A stretch of DNA of 64,000 nucleotides from Marinobacter sp. S6332 (GTDB lineage: Bacteria; Pseudomonadota; Gammaproteobacteria; Pseudomonadales; Oleiphilaceae), in assembly GCF_023016045.1 (NCBI RefSeq), contig NZ_JALKAP010000005.1, forward strand, positions 248,001 to 312,000. Direction: 5' to 3'. Positions 9,694 through 18,996 of this stretch are shown here, in pieces. Every line of letters starts with the position of its first letter. The first letter of the stretch is position 1. The translations under genes and the position numbers were made by a program. The notes below the pieces were generated by a model. It was not told the DNA's origin, ran no database searches, and saw nothing but the letters and a program-made list of their open reading frames with translations.

Positions 9694-10887
9694 ATGCAGG
9701 AATTTGACGCCATCCGTCCCTATTCGGACGAAGAAACCGGGCCAGCAATCAAACGATTGGTCAACGATCAGGAATTTCTGGACATGGTCGGCCGCTTCAA
9801 GTCGCCTCTGCTGGCTCGTTGGGCTCCCGGCCCTTTGCGTTTTCTAACGCGCCGCTGGCTGAGTACACGCTTCGGCCACTTCACCCAAGTGGATGACCTG
9901 CAGGCGGGCCTCTCGGGATATATTGGTGAGCTGATCGAAAACACCACCACCCGTGTGACTACGAGTGGTATTGAGAATTTGGGCAAGCAGGGTGCCTATC
10001 TGTTTATCTCAAACCACAGAGACATTGTGTTTGATCCCATGGTGGTGAATTACCTGTTGTTCCACAACAATCTGCGCACCACCCGCATAGCGATTGGCGA
10101 CAACTTGCTAGCCAACCGCGTGTTCGCTGAAATGATGCGGCTTAATAAGAGTTTTATCGTTCGCCGTGACATGACCAGCCCACGGGAAATGCGCGACGCA
10201 TACCTTACGCTTTCCGGCTTTATCAATCACAGCATCGCCAATGACGAGAATATCTGGATTGCCCAGCGTGAGGGGCGCGCGAAAGACGGTCTGGACTATA
10301 CCGACCCGGCGATCATAAAAATGTTTTACATGAGCTGCAAAAAGAGCGGGCTGAGCTTCGCCGAAGCCATGAACAAACTTCGCATCGTTCCGGTTTCTAT
10401 TTCCTACGAATATGACCCCTGCGATGCAGACAAAGCCCGTGAATTAGAAACCAAGGCCCGCTGCGGCAGTTATAAAAAAGCAGAAGGTGAAGACACCGAG
10501 CAAATAATGAAGGGCCTAACCGAGTTTAAGGGCCATGTTCACGTCCATTTTGGAGCTCCTATTACCGATTCTCCGGAGAATGCTAAAGAGCTTGCAGGGC
10601 TGGTTGATAGCGAAATACACGCTAATTATCACTTGCATGCATCAAACCTTGTAGCCTATGAAGCACGAAGCTCGCATGCTGAAAATGCCACGAGCTTTGA
10701 TGCCGCTCGCAGCTCCGTTGTTACTGCAGGGAATTGGACTGAAGAAGAGGTGCAGGCAGCTCGCGCGGAAATGGATAAGCGATTGTCAGCTTGTGATCCT
10801 GCTATCCGTTCCTATCTATTGGACATGTATGCCAACCCGGTTCAAACCGCACTGGATGCAAACACCAAGCTACACACGCCGGGCTAG
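9694..10887 (+). CDS. PlsC-like 1-acyl-sn-glycerol-3-phosphate acyltransferase family protein
   Basis: This is a 397-residue phospholipid-pathway acyltransferase. The catalytic block is NHRDIVFDP (H108 with D114), which is H-x5-D rather than the classical H-x4-D, as I recall for this longer subfamily. The glycerol-phosphate-binding EGR block is at 193-195 (QREGRAKDG). The protein is longer than typical PlsC (about 240-260 residues), with an extra C-terminal region from about 290 that has no motif I recognise. Acyl transfer to a glycerophospholipid is inferred from the family. The carboxylesterase gene starts about 40 bases downstream and is probably co-transcribed. Confidence 0.85.
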   Translation: MQEFDAIRPYSDEETGPAIKRLVNDQEFLDMVGRFKSPLLARWAPGPLRFLTRRWLSTRFGHFTQVDDLQAGLSGYIGELIENTTTRVTTSGIENLGKQGAYLFISNHRDIVFDPMVVNYLLFHNNLRTTRIAIGDNLLANRVFAEMMRLNKSFIVRRDMTSPREMRDAYLTLSGFINHSIANDENIWIAQREGRAKDGLDYTDPAIIKMFYMSCKKSGLSFAEAMNKLRIVPVSISYEYDPCDADKARELETKARCGSYKKAEGEDTEQIMKGLTEFKGHVHVHFGAPITDSPENAKELAGLVDSEIHANYHLHASNLVAYEARSSHAENATSFDAARSSVVTAGNWTEEEVQAARAEMDKRLSACDPAIRSYLLDMYANPVQTALDANTKLHTPG

Positions 10888-10924
10888 CCCGGACAAACTC
10901 CCTTTGAAATAAATGAGGTACTGC

Positions 10925-11584
10925 GTGCAGGATCTTCAGTATATTGAGCTGGAAACTCGAGCTAATCCGACAGCTTCCGTTATCTGGTTGCATGGACTCG
11001 GCGCCAGTGGCCACGATTTTGAGCCGGTAGTGCCGGAACTTGGCCTGCCAGACGATGCGGCCGTGCGTTTCATATTCCCGCATGCGCCCAACCTGCCTGT
11101 CACCATCAATGGCGGTATGAGCATGCCCGCTTGGTATGACATCAAAGCCATGGATATTGACCGGGTTGTAGATACGGAACAGTTGATGGATTCAGCGCGC
11201 GCCGTGGGTAAGCTCATCGAACGGGAAATTGAGAGGGGTATTCCATCTGAAAACATTGTGATTGCAGGGTTTTCGCAAGGTGGGGCAGTTGCCTATGAGT
11301 TAGGACTGGCCTATCCGAAACGCTTGGCGGGGATCTTGGCGCTTTCTACCTACTTCGCCACGGCAAATACCGTGCAGCCTTCTGAGGCGAATGCGGGTAT
11401 ACCCATCAACATCTACCACGGAACATTCGATCCCATGGTTCCCGAGGCGCTTGGCGTGCGCAGTGTAGAAACCCTTAAAGAAATGGGCTATGAGCCAGAT
11501 TATATGACTTTCCCGATGGAGCACAGTGTTTGCTTGGAGGAGGTTCAGGAAATCGGGCGCTTTATCCGCAAGCACGCTCTATAG
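10925..11584 (+). CDS. Carboxylesterase / phospholipase, alpha/beta hydrolase (EstA-PhoE-like)
   Basis: The fold is the small esterase type: HGLGASGHDF forms the oxyanion region, GFSQGG is the nucleophile elbow (S117 from this start), GTFDPMVP carries the Asp and MEHSVCLEE carries the His. I chose the GTG at 10925 because GAGGT lies 5-6 bases before it; an ATG at 10913 has no visible ribosome site and would add four residues. Relatives hydrolyse short-chain esters or lysophospholipids, which would fit with the neighbouring acyltransferase, but that pairing is inference. Confidence 0.88.
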   Translation: MQDLQYIELETRANPTASVIWLHGLGASGHDFEPVVPELGLPDDAAVRFIFPHAPNLPVTINGGMSMPAWYDIKAMDIDRVVDTEQLMDSARAVGKLIEREIERGIPSENIVIAGFSQGGAVAYELGLAYPKRLAGILALSTYFATANTVQPSEANAGIPINIYHGTFDPMVPEALGVRSVETLKEMGYEPDYMTFPMEHSVCLEEVQEIGRFIRKHAL

Positions 11585-11602
11585 ATAGGCATTAGAGATC
11601 AG

Positions 11603-11640
11603 TTCACCGGCATTTTTAACTTCGCCAAAATGCCGGTGAA
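11603..11640. terminator. Bidirectional terminator hairpin between esterase and trkH
   Basis: A perfect 14-bp stem (TTCACCGGCATTTT at 11603-11616 with AAAATGCCGGTGAA at 11627-11640) encloses a 10-base loop. It lies between the stops of two convergent genes, its left arm touching the trkH stop, and A/T ends on both arms make it usable from either side. Confidence 0.75.
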
Positions 11641-13067
11641 AGTACAATCACTACGCTTAGAATCTCCAGTCGCCCCATTAGCATGCCAACAGCCAAAATC
11701 CACTTGGCGGGGTCGGGTAGGGGGCCAAAGTTCCCCGCAGGGCCTATGATATCGCCAAGTCCCGGGCCGACGTTGGTGAGAGCCGTGAGCGCACCTGACA
11801 AAGACGTTATAAAGTCCAGTTGCATGGCTGCCAATGAAACGGTGATCAATAAAAGGCACAGCAGAAAAATAAACGTGTAAGCGATCATCGATGCAATTAT
11901 GTCGTCACTGACCGCGCGACCGTTGTAGTTGCGGGTTAGCACAGCGCGTGGGTGCAACAAGCGAATCATCTGCTCCCGAAGCACAATCAGCGAGAGCTGG
12001 AAGCGGAAAATCTTCATCCCCCCTGACGTTGACCCGGAACACCCGCCAATAAACATTAAAAAGAAAAACAGCACGAACGCCAGCGGCCCCCAAGCTGAGT
12101 AGTCCTCTGACGCATAGCCGGTTGTTGTCACCACTGAGGTAACGTTAAACAAGGTAGCCACATAGTTGTGCAGCGGGTCAAAAGGCACCGGCGACACCGA
12201 CCAGCGGTACAGTGTGAGTAGCGCTGGCACCACCAGAAGTATGGTTAAAAACAGCCTAACTTGTTGGTCTCTGAACAGCACGCCGCGCTGTCCATGAAGC
12301 TCTCGCACGAAAAGGAAGAACGGCAAGCTGCCAATCATCATAAAGAAAGACGCTTCCATCAGAATCAAATCATTGAACTTACCCATGCTCAGATCCGATG
12401 TGGAAAAGCCACCTGTGGCGATGCTGGTTAAGCCGTGATTGAAGGCATCAAACAGCGTCATGCCTGAAAGCCAGTAAGTGACGACCGCTATGGTAGAAAA
12501 AATGATGTAAACGAAGAGTAGGCCGCGACTCAGTGTTTTCATTCTCGGTAGAGCTTTGTCTGTCCACTCTGACGACTCAGTAGCAAACAACCTCATTCCG
12601 CCAACACGGAGAAACGGCAGAACGGCAACGAACATGCCGATTATCCCAATCCCGCCTATCCACTGCAGAATCGAGCGCCAGAGGAGTAGGTCTCTATCCA
12701 TATTATCCAAACCACTGAATACCGTAGCGCCTGTGGTGGTAATGCCTGAAGCACCCTCGAAGAATGCATCTGCAGCAGAAATGCCGTCGTCACTGAGGTA
12801 AAAAGGTAGAGCGGAGAGCAGGGCGATGATGAACCAGGACGACACGGTAAGTACGAACATATACCGTGGTTTCAAATCTCGGGGCTTGCGATAAGTGGAG
12901 ACTATACCAAGCAGCCCAATAGCCAATACGATAGCTGCAGATTCTACAAACGACAGCGCATTCGGCGCGTCAGAACCGAGCAACAGAAACACCGGCAGCG
13001 TCATGAATATGCTTAGCAGCACAAACATAAGGCTTACAATAAAAATAACAGGGTAGAGGTTTCTCAA
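11616..13067 (-). CDS. trkH: TrkH-family potassium uptake membrane protein
   Basis: The 483-residue integral membrane protein has about ten to twelve hydrophobic segments arranged as repeated M1-P-M2 units. Selectivity-filter-like loops are visible: SGITTTGATVFSG, SIATGGFSTSD, SVVTTTGYASEDY and TALTNVGPGLGD. SGSTSGGMKIFRFQ is the conserved TrkH loop. It would form the ion path of the Trk system with TrkA, which is not in this window. The gene stands alone, divergent from acpH across 210 bases. Confidence 0.94.
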   Translation of the reverse strand: MRNLYPVIFIVSLMFVLLSIFMTLPVFLLLGSDAPNALSFVESAAIVLAIGLLGIVSTYRKPRDLKPRYMFVLTVSSWFIIALLSALPFYLSDDGISAADAFFEGASGITTTGATVFSGLDNMDRDLLLWRSILQWIGGIGIIGMFVAVLPFLRVGGMRLFATESSEWTDKALPRMKTLSRGLLFVYIIFSTIAVVTYWLSGMTLFDAFNHGLTSIATGGFSTSDLSMGKFNDLILMEASFFMMIGSLPFFLFVRELHGQRGVLFRDQQVRLFLTILLVVPALLTLYRWSVSPVPFDPLHNYVATLFNVTSVVTTTGYASEDYSAWGPLAFVLFFFLMFIGGCSGSTSGGMKIFRFQLSLIVLREQMIRLLHPRAVLTRNYNGRAVSDDIIASMIAYTFIFLLCLLLITVSLAAMQLDFITSLSGALTALTNVGPGLGDIIGPAGNFGPLPDPAKWILAVGMLMGRLEILSVVIVLSPAFWRS

Positions 13068-13277
13068 TGGATGCCCGAGCTAGCTGAACCGAGAGAGTGC
13101 GCCAGAATACCTGTGAGAGAACTCATCCGCAAGGAAACTCGCGGGCTGTGGCTTGATTAACTGGGCATTAAAATGCCGTCAGCAAGCAAGCTATTGCGAG
13201 TATACATATAGCAAAGCCAAGTCGATTCATGCAATCTGATTAGCAGTCAGCCATGGAACCTAAACAGGACAGTCACG

Positions 13278-13853
13278 TTGAACCACCTCGCCCATCTTTT
13301 TCTTGCTCCCGACTCGCCAGAGGCGCGTGTGGGGAGCATGCTTGGAGATTTTACCCGAGGGATAGACGTGTCGGCGCTTCCACCTTCCGTAAGACTTGGC
13401 GTTCGCCACCATTTGGCCGTCGACAGCTTTACTGACAGGCATCCGGACGTGCTCGCCAGCAAGCGGCTGTTCTCTGCGCAACGTCGCCGGTTTGCGGGCG
13501 TTGCTCTGGACGTTTTATATGATCACTTTCTATTACAGCATTGGAGTGAATTCACAAACACCGATCAAAATGCCTTTATAAGAACGGTGTATGCGGAGCT
13601 GCAGAGCAATGAGAGCTTGATGTCACCCACTATGAGTAAAACAACGCGGCATTTGGTATCCCACGATTGGTTCGGCTCCTATCGCGACCTCGACAACATC
13701 GGTTACGCGTTAGATCGGGTGGCGGCACGTATTCGATTCCAGAATTCGTTCGCCGGCATGATCGAAGAAATTCGCCCATTACATTCACAACTGGAAGAGC
13801 ACTTTTTATCGTTTTTCCCTGATTTACAGGAATTTGCAGGAGTAATTGAATGA
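13278..13853 (+). CDS. acpH: Acyl carrier protein phosphodiesterase (AcpH)
   Basis: AcpH removes the phosphopantetheine arm from holo-ACP. The start is a TTG at 13278 (NHLAHLFLAPDSPEA), with AGGA about 8 bases ahead. Conserved blocks seen are LGDFTRG, RHHLAVDSFTDRHP, DVLYDHFL and the late DLDNIGYALDRVAARI helix; the Asp/His set matches the HD-like AcpH family. The 191-residue length is normal. The last codons overlap the next gene by ATGA, pointing to a two-gene operon with the protease-like gene. Confidence 0.93.
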   Translation: MNHLAHLFLAPDSPEARVGSMLGDFTRGIDVSALPPSVRLGVRHHLAVDSFTDRHPDVLASKRLFSAQRRRFAGVALDVLYDHFLLQHWSEFTNTDQNAFIRTVYAELQSNESLMSPTMSKTTRHLVSHDWFGSYRDLDNIGYALDRVAARIRFQNSFAGMIEEIRPLHSQLEEHFLSFFPDLQEFAGVIE

Positions 13854-14482
13854 AGTTTCTGGCCCCTTTTTCCCGCGCCGCAGCCTTCGCACTCGGTACG
13901 GCGCTTGTTATGCCAACTGCGGTTTTGGCAGAACCAGCACCTAAAGACGAACCTCCGATTCCCGAAACCCTAGGGTTTGTTGAATGGGTCGTGATGAATG
14001 ATACTGGCTTGCGGCTCAAAGCCCGGCTGGATACCGGCGCCAAAACCTCATCGTTGCATGCGGTGAACGTGGAAGAGTTCAAGCAAGACGACCAGAAATG
14101 GGTGAAGTTTCAAATCCCTCTGGCAGACCACAAAGATCACCCTGTGGACGATGAAAGCAGCATTAACCAAGAAGAGATTATTCTTGAGCTAGAGCGGCCG
14201 GTGGTGCGGACTGTACTAATAAAGCGTAAAGGCGCCCCTTCCCAAAGACGTTACGTTGTGATGATGGATTTTTGCATTGCCGGAACCCATCACCAAACCC
14301 AGTTCTCACTGACGGACCGGGGTAACTTCTCCTACCCGGTTTTGCTGGGCCGACGGTTTATGCGGGACGACAACATATTGATAGACTCCGCAGATAGCTT
14401 TATTGCTAATAAAGAGTGCGAGTATATGGGTTTGGAGGAGCTTTTAGATAATCAACAGGCCAAGATTATTGATAAAAGCTAA
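13850..14482 (+). CDS. Exported retropepsin-like / RimK-LysM-associated aspartic protease family protein
   Basis: This is a 210-residue protein with a signal peptide (hydrophobic residues about 8-24, cleavage near AVLA-EP). The pepsin-like active-site motif is RLDTGAKTSSLHA at about 60-72, and a second block is VLLGRRFM. It is of the kind annotated as ATP-dependent zinc protease or RimK/LysM retropepsin-like, where the single DTGA motif implies a homodimeric active site. The natural substrate is not known. An overlap with acpH by ATGA and CAGGAG before the start imply translational coupling. Confidence 0.85.
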   Translation: MKFLAPFSRAAAFALGTALVMPTAVLAEPAPKDEPPIPETLGFVEWVVMNDTGLRLKARLDTGAKTSSLHAVNVEEFKQDDQKWVKFQIPLADHKDHPVDDESSINQEEIILELERPVVRTVLIKRKGAPSQRRYVVMMDFCIAGTHHQTQFSLTDRGNFSYPVLLGRRFMRDDNILIDSADSFIANKECEYMGLEELLDNQQAKIIDKS

Positions 14483-14653
14483 GTTCATTTCTACTTGCTG
14501 AGACATGCTCGCTTTGGAATGAGATATACTAGGAAATAAGCTGATTTATTTATTTATTGAAAATGCGGTAAGCCACTTTATACTGATCTAAGCACGGTTA
14601 TTGCTGGCATGTTAAACAACGTTGACGAATAAATATTCCGAAGGAAAGGGATT

Positions 14654-16294
14654 ATGAAACAATACAAAACGTTATATCTGTTTTCTGCTGCCGTACTGTC
14701 ATCAGCTTTAGCAGGTTGTGGCGGTTCTTCCTCGTCTAGCTCTTCCCCCGACGTTTCCGGTCCTGATGATCAGGATTCTGGTATTTCAGGTGTTGTGCGC
14801 AACTACTACACAGGTGAGCCTATTGCAGGGGCTTTGGTTACGCTAAACGCCTCGGGGCTTGATGAACCCCTGCGTGTAACCTCGGGCGACGGAGGCGCAT
14901 TCAGCTTTGATGCACCGGAACAGGCCGGAAGAGCGACACTATCTGGCCGCGCTACAGGATTTGGCTCCAACTCGCTTGTCACTTCCACTGCAGCAGATGC
15001 CGATAATGACAGCCTTGAGCTTTCATTGCTCCCGGCTCAGCTCACCACCACATTCGCAGGCGACACCGGAGCTTCTTTGGAAGTAGAAGGGCGCCCGGAT
15101 ATTGCAGTTCTGCCAGCAAATGCATTCGGAACTAACGGTACGCCCTACACCGGTACCGTAAATGGTCAAGTCACTATCCTTAATCCGGCGAGTGATCCGT
15201 CTATTATCCCAGGGGCCTACACCATTCTGGATGAGAATGGCCAACCGGGGCTTTTAACCACGTTTGGTGCTGTTACTTTTGACTTCACAGATGAAAGTGG
15301 AAACCCACTGCAGCTTAATAGTGGCACTCCTGTAACGATTAGAATTCCGTTGGCCGACGGCATCAATTCAAGCAACGCCCCTGCCTCTGTTCCTCTGGCA
15401 TGGTTTGATGAAACAACCGGAGATTGGGTTCAAGAGGGCGAAGCCTCGTTGGCCGGTGGCTATTACGAGGGCACTGTAACGCATTTCACAACATGGAATA
15501 CGGTTGATGTGTATACGCCCGTGGATGTAACTGGGCGTGTCGTTGATGGCGCGGGCAATCCTGTGGCTGGCGCTGAGGTTCGGGCTCAGGGATACGACTA
15601 TATCGGAATGAATACAGTTCTCACTCGGGCTGATGGTTCTTTCTCGTTACCTGTCCGGGCAAACTCGGAGATATTGATTTCAGCGTACCGAAATACCACA
15701 TCGAATACTCGTGAAGTTGAAGTCGGTTCCGGCAATACAGCCTTGGAAAACGATCTAGTTCTGTCTGAGTCAGCGGTTTCAATCACGCTCACTTGGGGAC
15801 AAAATCCGAGTGACCTAGACTCCCATCTACTTGGACCTTCAGACGAGTCAGATACTCGTGACTTCCATGTCGCGTATTACAATCAGATTGTGACTGTTGG
15901 TGACACCACTATTGAATTAGATGTGGATGACGTTACAAGCTTCGGCCCTGAAGTTGTAACGATTCCAAGCTTCCCGTTCGCCGGACGCTATCGCTACCTT
16001 GTGCACTTGTTCTCTGGCAGTGGCACGATAGCCAACTCACCTGCGCGCGTTGAGTTTTCAATTGGTGGTCAGACACAAATCTTCTCTCCGCAAAACGCAC
16101 AAGGTAGTGTTTCGGACTGGTGGGCCGTAGCAGATCTTGTTGTAGATGGAGCAGGTAATGTTCGTCTTGATCCAGTACAACAATGGCGTGAAGACGAAGG
16201 GGAAAGGTTCTCAGTTTCAGGGTTCAGTCTGAACTCTATGGCCAATCCGGCTGCAACAGCTGCTAAGCGTAAGTACTATAGTGAAGCGCAGTAA
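14654..16294 (+). CDS. Lipoprotein with carboxypeptidase-regulatory-like repeats and YfaP-like C-terminus
   Basis: The 546-residue lipoprotein has a lipobox LAGC at about 19-22, followed by Gly/Ser and Asp linkers. Two Ig-like carboxypeptidase regulatory-type (CarboxypepD_reg) modules are seen: GVVRNYYTGEPIAGALVTL near 45 and GRVVDGAGNPVAGAEVRAQG near 293. A third region at about 370-500 contains TWGQNPSDLDSHLLGP, the signature of YfaP-like proteins. No enzyme motif is seen; a surface or periplasmic structural role is inferred. GGAAAGGG precedes the ATG. A strong terminator follows the stop. Confidence 0.8.
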   Translation: MKQYKTLYLFSAAVLSSALAGCGGSSSSSSSPDVSGPDDQDSGISGVVRNYYTGEPIAGALVTLNASGLDEPLRVTSGDGGAFSFDAPEQAGRATLSGRATGFGSNSLVTSTAADADNDSLELSLLPAQLTTTFAGDTGASLEVEGRPDIAVLPANAFGTNGTPYTGTVNGQVTILNPASDPSIIPGAYTILDENGQPGLLTTFGAVTFDFTDESGNPLQLNSGTPVTIRIPLADGINSSNAPASVPLAWFDETTGDWVQEGEASLAGGYYEGTVTHFTTWNTVDVYTPVDVTGRVVDGAGNPVAGAEVRAQGYDYIGMNTVLTRADGSFSLPVRANSEILISAYRNTTSNTREVEVGSGNTALENDLVLSESAVSITLTWGQNPSDLDSHLLGPSDESDTRDFHVAYYNQIVTVGDTTIELDVDDVTSFGPEVVTIPSFPFAGRYRYLVHLFSGSGTIANSPARVEFSIGGQTQIFSPQNAQGSVSDWWAVADLVVDGAGNVRLDPVQQWREDEGERFSVSGFSLNSMANPAATAAKRKYYSEAQ

Positions 16295-16312
16295 GTAATA
16301 ATTTGCTTCAAT

Positions 16313-16340
16313 ACAAAGGCCCGCGCATGCGGGCCTTTGT
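16313..16340 (+). terminator. Intrinsic-type terminator after the lipoprotein gene
   Basis: ACAAAGGCCCGC (16313-16324) pairs perfectly with GCGGGCCTTTGT (16329-16340) around a 4-base loop, about 20 bases after the stop codon. A weak AATTTATA tail follows. It may also serve the convergent hydrolase gene. Confidence 0.8.
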
Positions 16341-16368
16341 AATTTATAGAACTTAATTGAGAGCTTTC

Positions 16369-17172
16369 TCAGCTCACATACTCTCGACAAAACCTCTCAA
16401 TCACTGCCGTCACAACGTCCGGCTTTTCCCTGTGTGGAACATGCCCGCAATCCTTTAGAAGCTCCATAACACAAGGCCCTGCAGGCAGTGAGGTGTAAAG
16501 CTCGGGGTGGACGCCTGAACCAAATTCGTCATCTTCGCCGTGGATGGCAAGAACAGGGCAGCGCACTTTTGTTAGGACTTCTTTCATAGTCCAATGTTGG
16601 AACTCCTCGGAGAGCCACGTATCCGTCCATGCCCCCAGCACCCACTCCGCTTTTTCGCCGTGATACTTTCTTAATCTATCTATCTGGCCATCTTGCGCAA
16701 AAGCCTGTTTTGCCTCTCGGATACCTTCGACAGTTCGGTCCTCAACAAATGCTTGAGCCGCTTCGGTAATAAGCGCAGCGCATTGCTCCGGAAAGGAGGC
16801 TGCACACACCGCAGCCATGGCGCCACCCACGCTATGTCCTAAGGCAATGAACTCTTCTATACCTAGCTCTGAGCGAATTGCTGCAAATGGGCCGCTGGCT
16901 TCATTAAGAATGAAATCGGTTTCCAGTTTTTCCGTTCGGATATACGAGCGCCCGAAACCGGGCCGGTCGTATGCGATCACTTTTCGGCCAAGAGACAGCG
17001 CAAGCTGTTCTGGGAAATCACGCCAAAGCTCCACGCTTCCTAGCGAGTCATGAAACAGCACAACAGGCGCCATGGTTGACGTCTGGGGGCTTGCCTCAGG
17101 CAACCAGCTCTTTACATAGATGCCACCGGCAGGGGTGGAAACGAAGTGTTCTTGTTTGTAGGTCGAATGCAT
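16369..17172 (-). CDS. Alpha/beta hydrolase
   Basis: The 267-residue protein has FHDSLGS at the oxyanion region, GHSVGGAM as the nucleophile elbow, HGEDDEF with the acidic residue and GHVPHREKPD with the catalytic histidine. The order and spacing are those of single-domain esterase/epoxide-hydrolase-like enzymes; the substrate cannot be told. It stands alone and ends about 30 bases from the terminator of the convergent lipoprotein gene. Confidence 0.82.
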   Translation of the reverse strand: MHSTYKQEHFVSTPAGGIYVKSWLPEASPQTSTMAPVVLFHDSLGSVELWRDFPEQLALSLGRKVIAYDRPGFGRSYIRTEKLETDFILNEASGPFAAIRSELGIEEFIALGHSVGGAMAAVCAASFPEQCAALITEAAQAFVEDRTVEGIREAKQAFAQDGQIDRLRKYHGEKAEWVLGAWTDTWLSEEFQHWTMKEVLTKVRCPVLAIHGEDDEFGSGVHPELYTSLPAGPCVMELLKDCGHVPHREKPDVVTAVIERFCREYVS

Positions 17173-17344
17173 TGGTATTTCAATCCTGTCAGCGCTTTAC
17201 ACTTTATTTCGACATATTATGGCGTTATCCATTACCACCGTACTTTGTCTTTTTGGTGACAGTATGTCGCCTGCTAATGGAATTGTAACGATAGAGGTGC
17301 CAAGTTAAAGTGGCAAATACAACAAAATTCTCTAGGGAGATCAC

Positions 17345-17914
17345 ATGTCGAACACGCTTAAGGTGCTCTTTATTTCCGGCAGTCTACGAAAGAACTCATA
17401 CAACACTGCCGCCTTGCGGGCCGCTAAAGAAGACGCCCCAAATGATATGCAAATTGAATTCGCCGACCTTTCAGGCATTCCGCTGTATGACCAAGACCAG
17501 CGCGACGAGAAGGTACCTGCTGCAGTAAGCAAACTCGTTGAGCAGGTGAGGGCGGCTGACGCTCTGCTTTTCGCCACACCGGAGTACAACTACTCCATGT
17601 CTGGTGTTTTGAAAAACGCCATTGACTGGGTCTCCCGAGAGCAGCCCCAACCGTTTGCTGGCAAGCCCGCGGCGATTATGAGCGCCAGCATGAGCTTGCT
17701 TGGCGGTGTGCGCGCTCAATATGACCTTCGACGCGCCATGGTCTTTCTGGACATGCACTGCATTAACAAGCCTGAAGTCATGATTTCTACTGCACATGAG
17801 CGCTTTGATGCTGAAGGCAGGCTCACGGATGACACGACACGGGAGTTCATCGGCAAGCTGGTGTCGGCATTGGGTGACTGGACTCGCAGGCTACAAGCGG
17901 GAGGACAACAATGA
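17345..17914 (+). CDS. NADPH-dependent FMN reductase (ChrR/azoreductase-like)
   Basis: The 189-residue flavodoxin-like protein carries ISGSLRKNSYNTAALRAA (FMN phosphate loop) and TPEYNYSMSGVLKNAIDWVSR, both diagnostic of NAD(P)H-dependent FMN/quinone reductases. Such enzymes reduce quinones, chromate or azo dyes by two electrons; the native acceptor is unknown. The ribosome site is TAGGGAG. The last four bases overlap the pirin start (ATGA), so the two form an operon; a shared quinone or flavonoid-related role is only a guess. Confidence 0.88.
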   Translation: MSNTLKVLFISGSLRKNSYNTAALRAAKEDAPNDMQIEFADLSGIPLYDQDQRDEKVPAAVSKLVEQVRAADALLFATPEYNYSMSGVLKNAIDWVSREQPQPFAGKPAAIMSASMSLLGGVRAQYDLRRAMVFLDMHCINKPEVMISTAHERFDAEGRLTDDTTREFIGKLVSALGDWTRRLQAGGQQ

Positions 17915-18837
17915 GCACACAGGCACGTAACCCGGAAGAAGCCTTTGAGCAAGACTGTGTTAAACCGTCTGGCTGCAAGTCAGTCGAGCTGTTGATTGAG
18001 CCCAGAGATCGAGATCTTGGTGGCTTTTCGGTTCGGCGCGTTTTACCGACTACACAGCGCCGCATGGTCGGGCCGTGGATTTTCTTCGACCATATGGGCC
18101 CGGCTGAGTTTGCCGCCGGTGATGGCATCAATGTTCGGCCGCATCCTCATATTAATCTGGCGACGGTTACCTATCTGTTCGAGGGGGAGATCTTGCACCG
18201 AGATTCACTAGGCAGCCTCCAACCGATTCGCCCGGGCGACGTCAATCTTATGGTTGCAGGCAGGGGCATTACTCACTCTGAACGTGAGCGCCCAGAAGTT
18301 ACCAAAACAGCACACCGGCTCCATGGGCTCCAACTTTGGTTAGCGCTGCCGGAGGCCGATGAAGAGATTGATCCTGCGTTTTATCATTACCCAGATGACG
18401 ACATTCCACGTGTTGAAGTAAACGGCGTGCCGACCCGAGTGATTATGGGCAGTGCCTATGAAGCCACATCGCCGGTGAAGGTATTCGCCGACACACTTTA
18501 TGTAGAGGCGCACTTACGGGCAGGACAATCAATCCCTGTGCCGGATGCGGATGAGCGAGCCGTTTACGTGGCCGAGGGCGAATTAAGCGCGGGCGATACT
18601 AAAATTCCAGAATATGCGATGGCCGTGCTATCCGATAAGCCAGACATAGAGCTGACAGCAACGCGGGACTCTCGCATTGCGATCGTAGGTGGGGAACATC
18701 TTGGCAAACGCTATATGGAATGGAACTTCGTTTCCAGTCGCCGTGAGCGCATTGAGCAAGCCAAATCCGAATGGAAAGCACAGACTTTCCCCAAAGTGAC
18801 CGGGGACGAAGATGAATTTATCCCGATGCCGGAATAG
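17911..18837 (+). CDS. Pirin family protein
   Basis: The 308-residue bicupin has the pirin N-terminal signature: RRVLPTTQRRMVGPWIFFDHMGP, and the metal ligands in RPHPHINLATVTYLFEGE and AGRGITHSE. A second cupin fold follows at about residues 185-290. Bacterial pirins include quercetin 2,3-dioxygenases and redox sensors; activity cannot be told from sequence alone. It is translationally coupled to the FMN reductase. Cupin metal ligands H-x-H-x and the later Glu are intact. Confidence 0.9.
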   Translation: MSTQARNPEEAFEQDCVKPSGCKSVELLIEPRDRDLGGFSVRRVLPTTQRRMVGPWIFFDHMGPAEFAAGDGINVRPHPHINLATVTYLFEGEILHRDSLGSLQPIRPGDVNLMVAGRGITHSERERPEVTKTAHRLHGLQLWLALPEADEEIDPAFYHYPDDDIPRVEVNGVPTRVIMGSAYEATSPVKVFADTLYVEAHLRAGQSIPVPDADERAVYVAEGELSAGDTKIPEYAMAVLSDKPDIELTATRDSRIAIVGGEHLGKRYMEWNFVSSRRERIEQAKSEWKAQTFPKVTGDEDEFIPMPE

Positions 18838-18996
18838 ATTTTAGTTCGCTGCTAGTTGTATATGGAGCTTGGTGTCAGGTTTGAGTGGCATCAAGCCCGT
18901 ACTTTTTTCATGGGTTATTTTATGCTATTTAACATAATATACATTATGCGCAGTACGGTGTGTGATTTGAAGGGCTTCGCGTCATACTCTTTATGC

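Noticed and set aside
13164..13177. GGCATT-AA-AATGCC palindrome between trkH and acpH
   Set aside because: It is short (6-bp arms) and no similar site or regulator supports it.
18838..18996. A+T-rich gap with CATAAT-ATAC-ATTATG palindrome and a 76-codon frame
   Set aside because: The frame has no ribosome site or motif; the palindrome is short and A+T-rich, so it may be chance.
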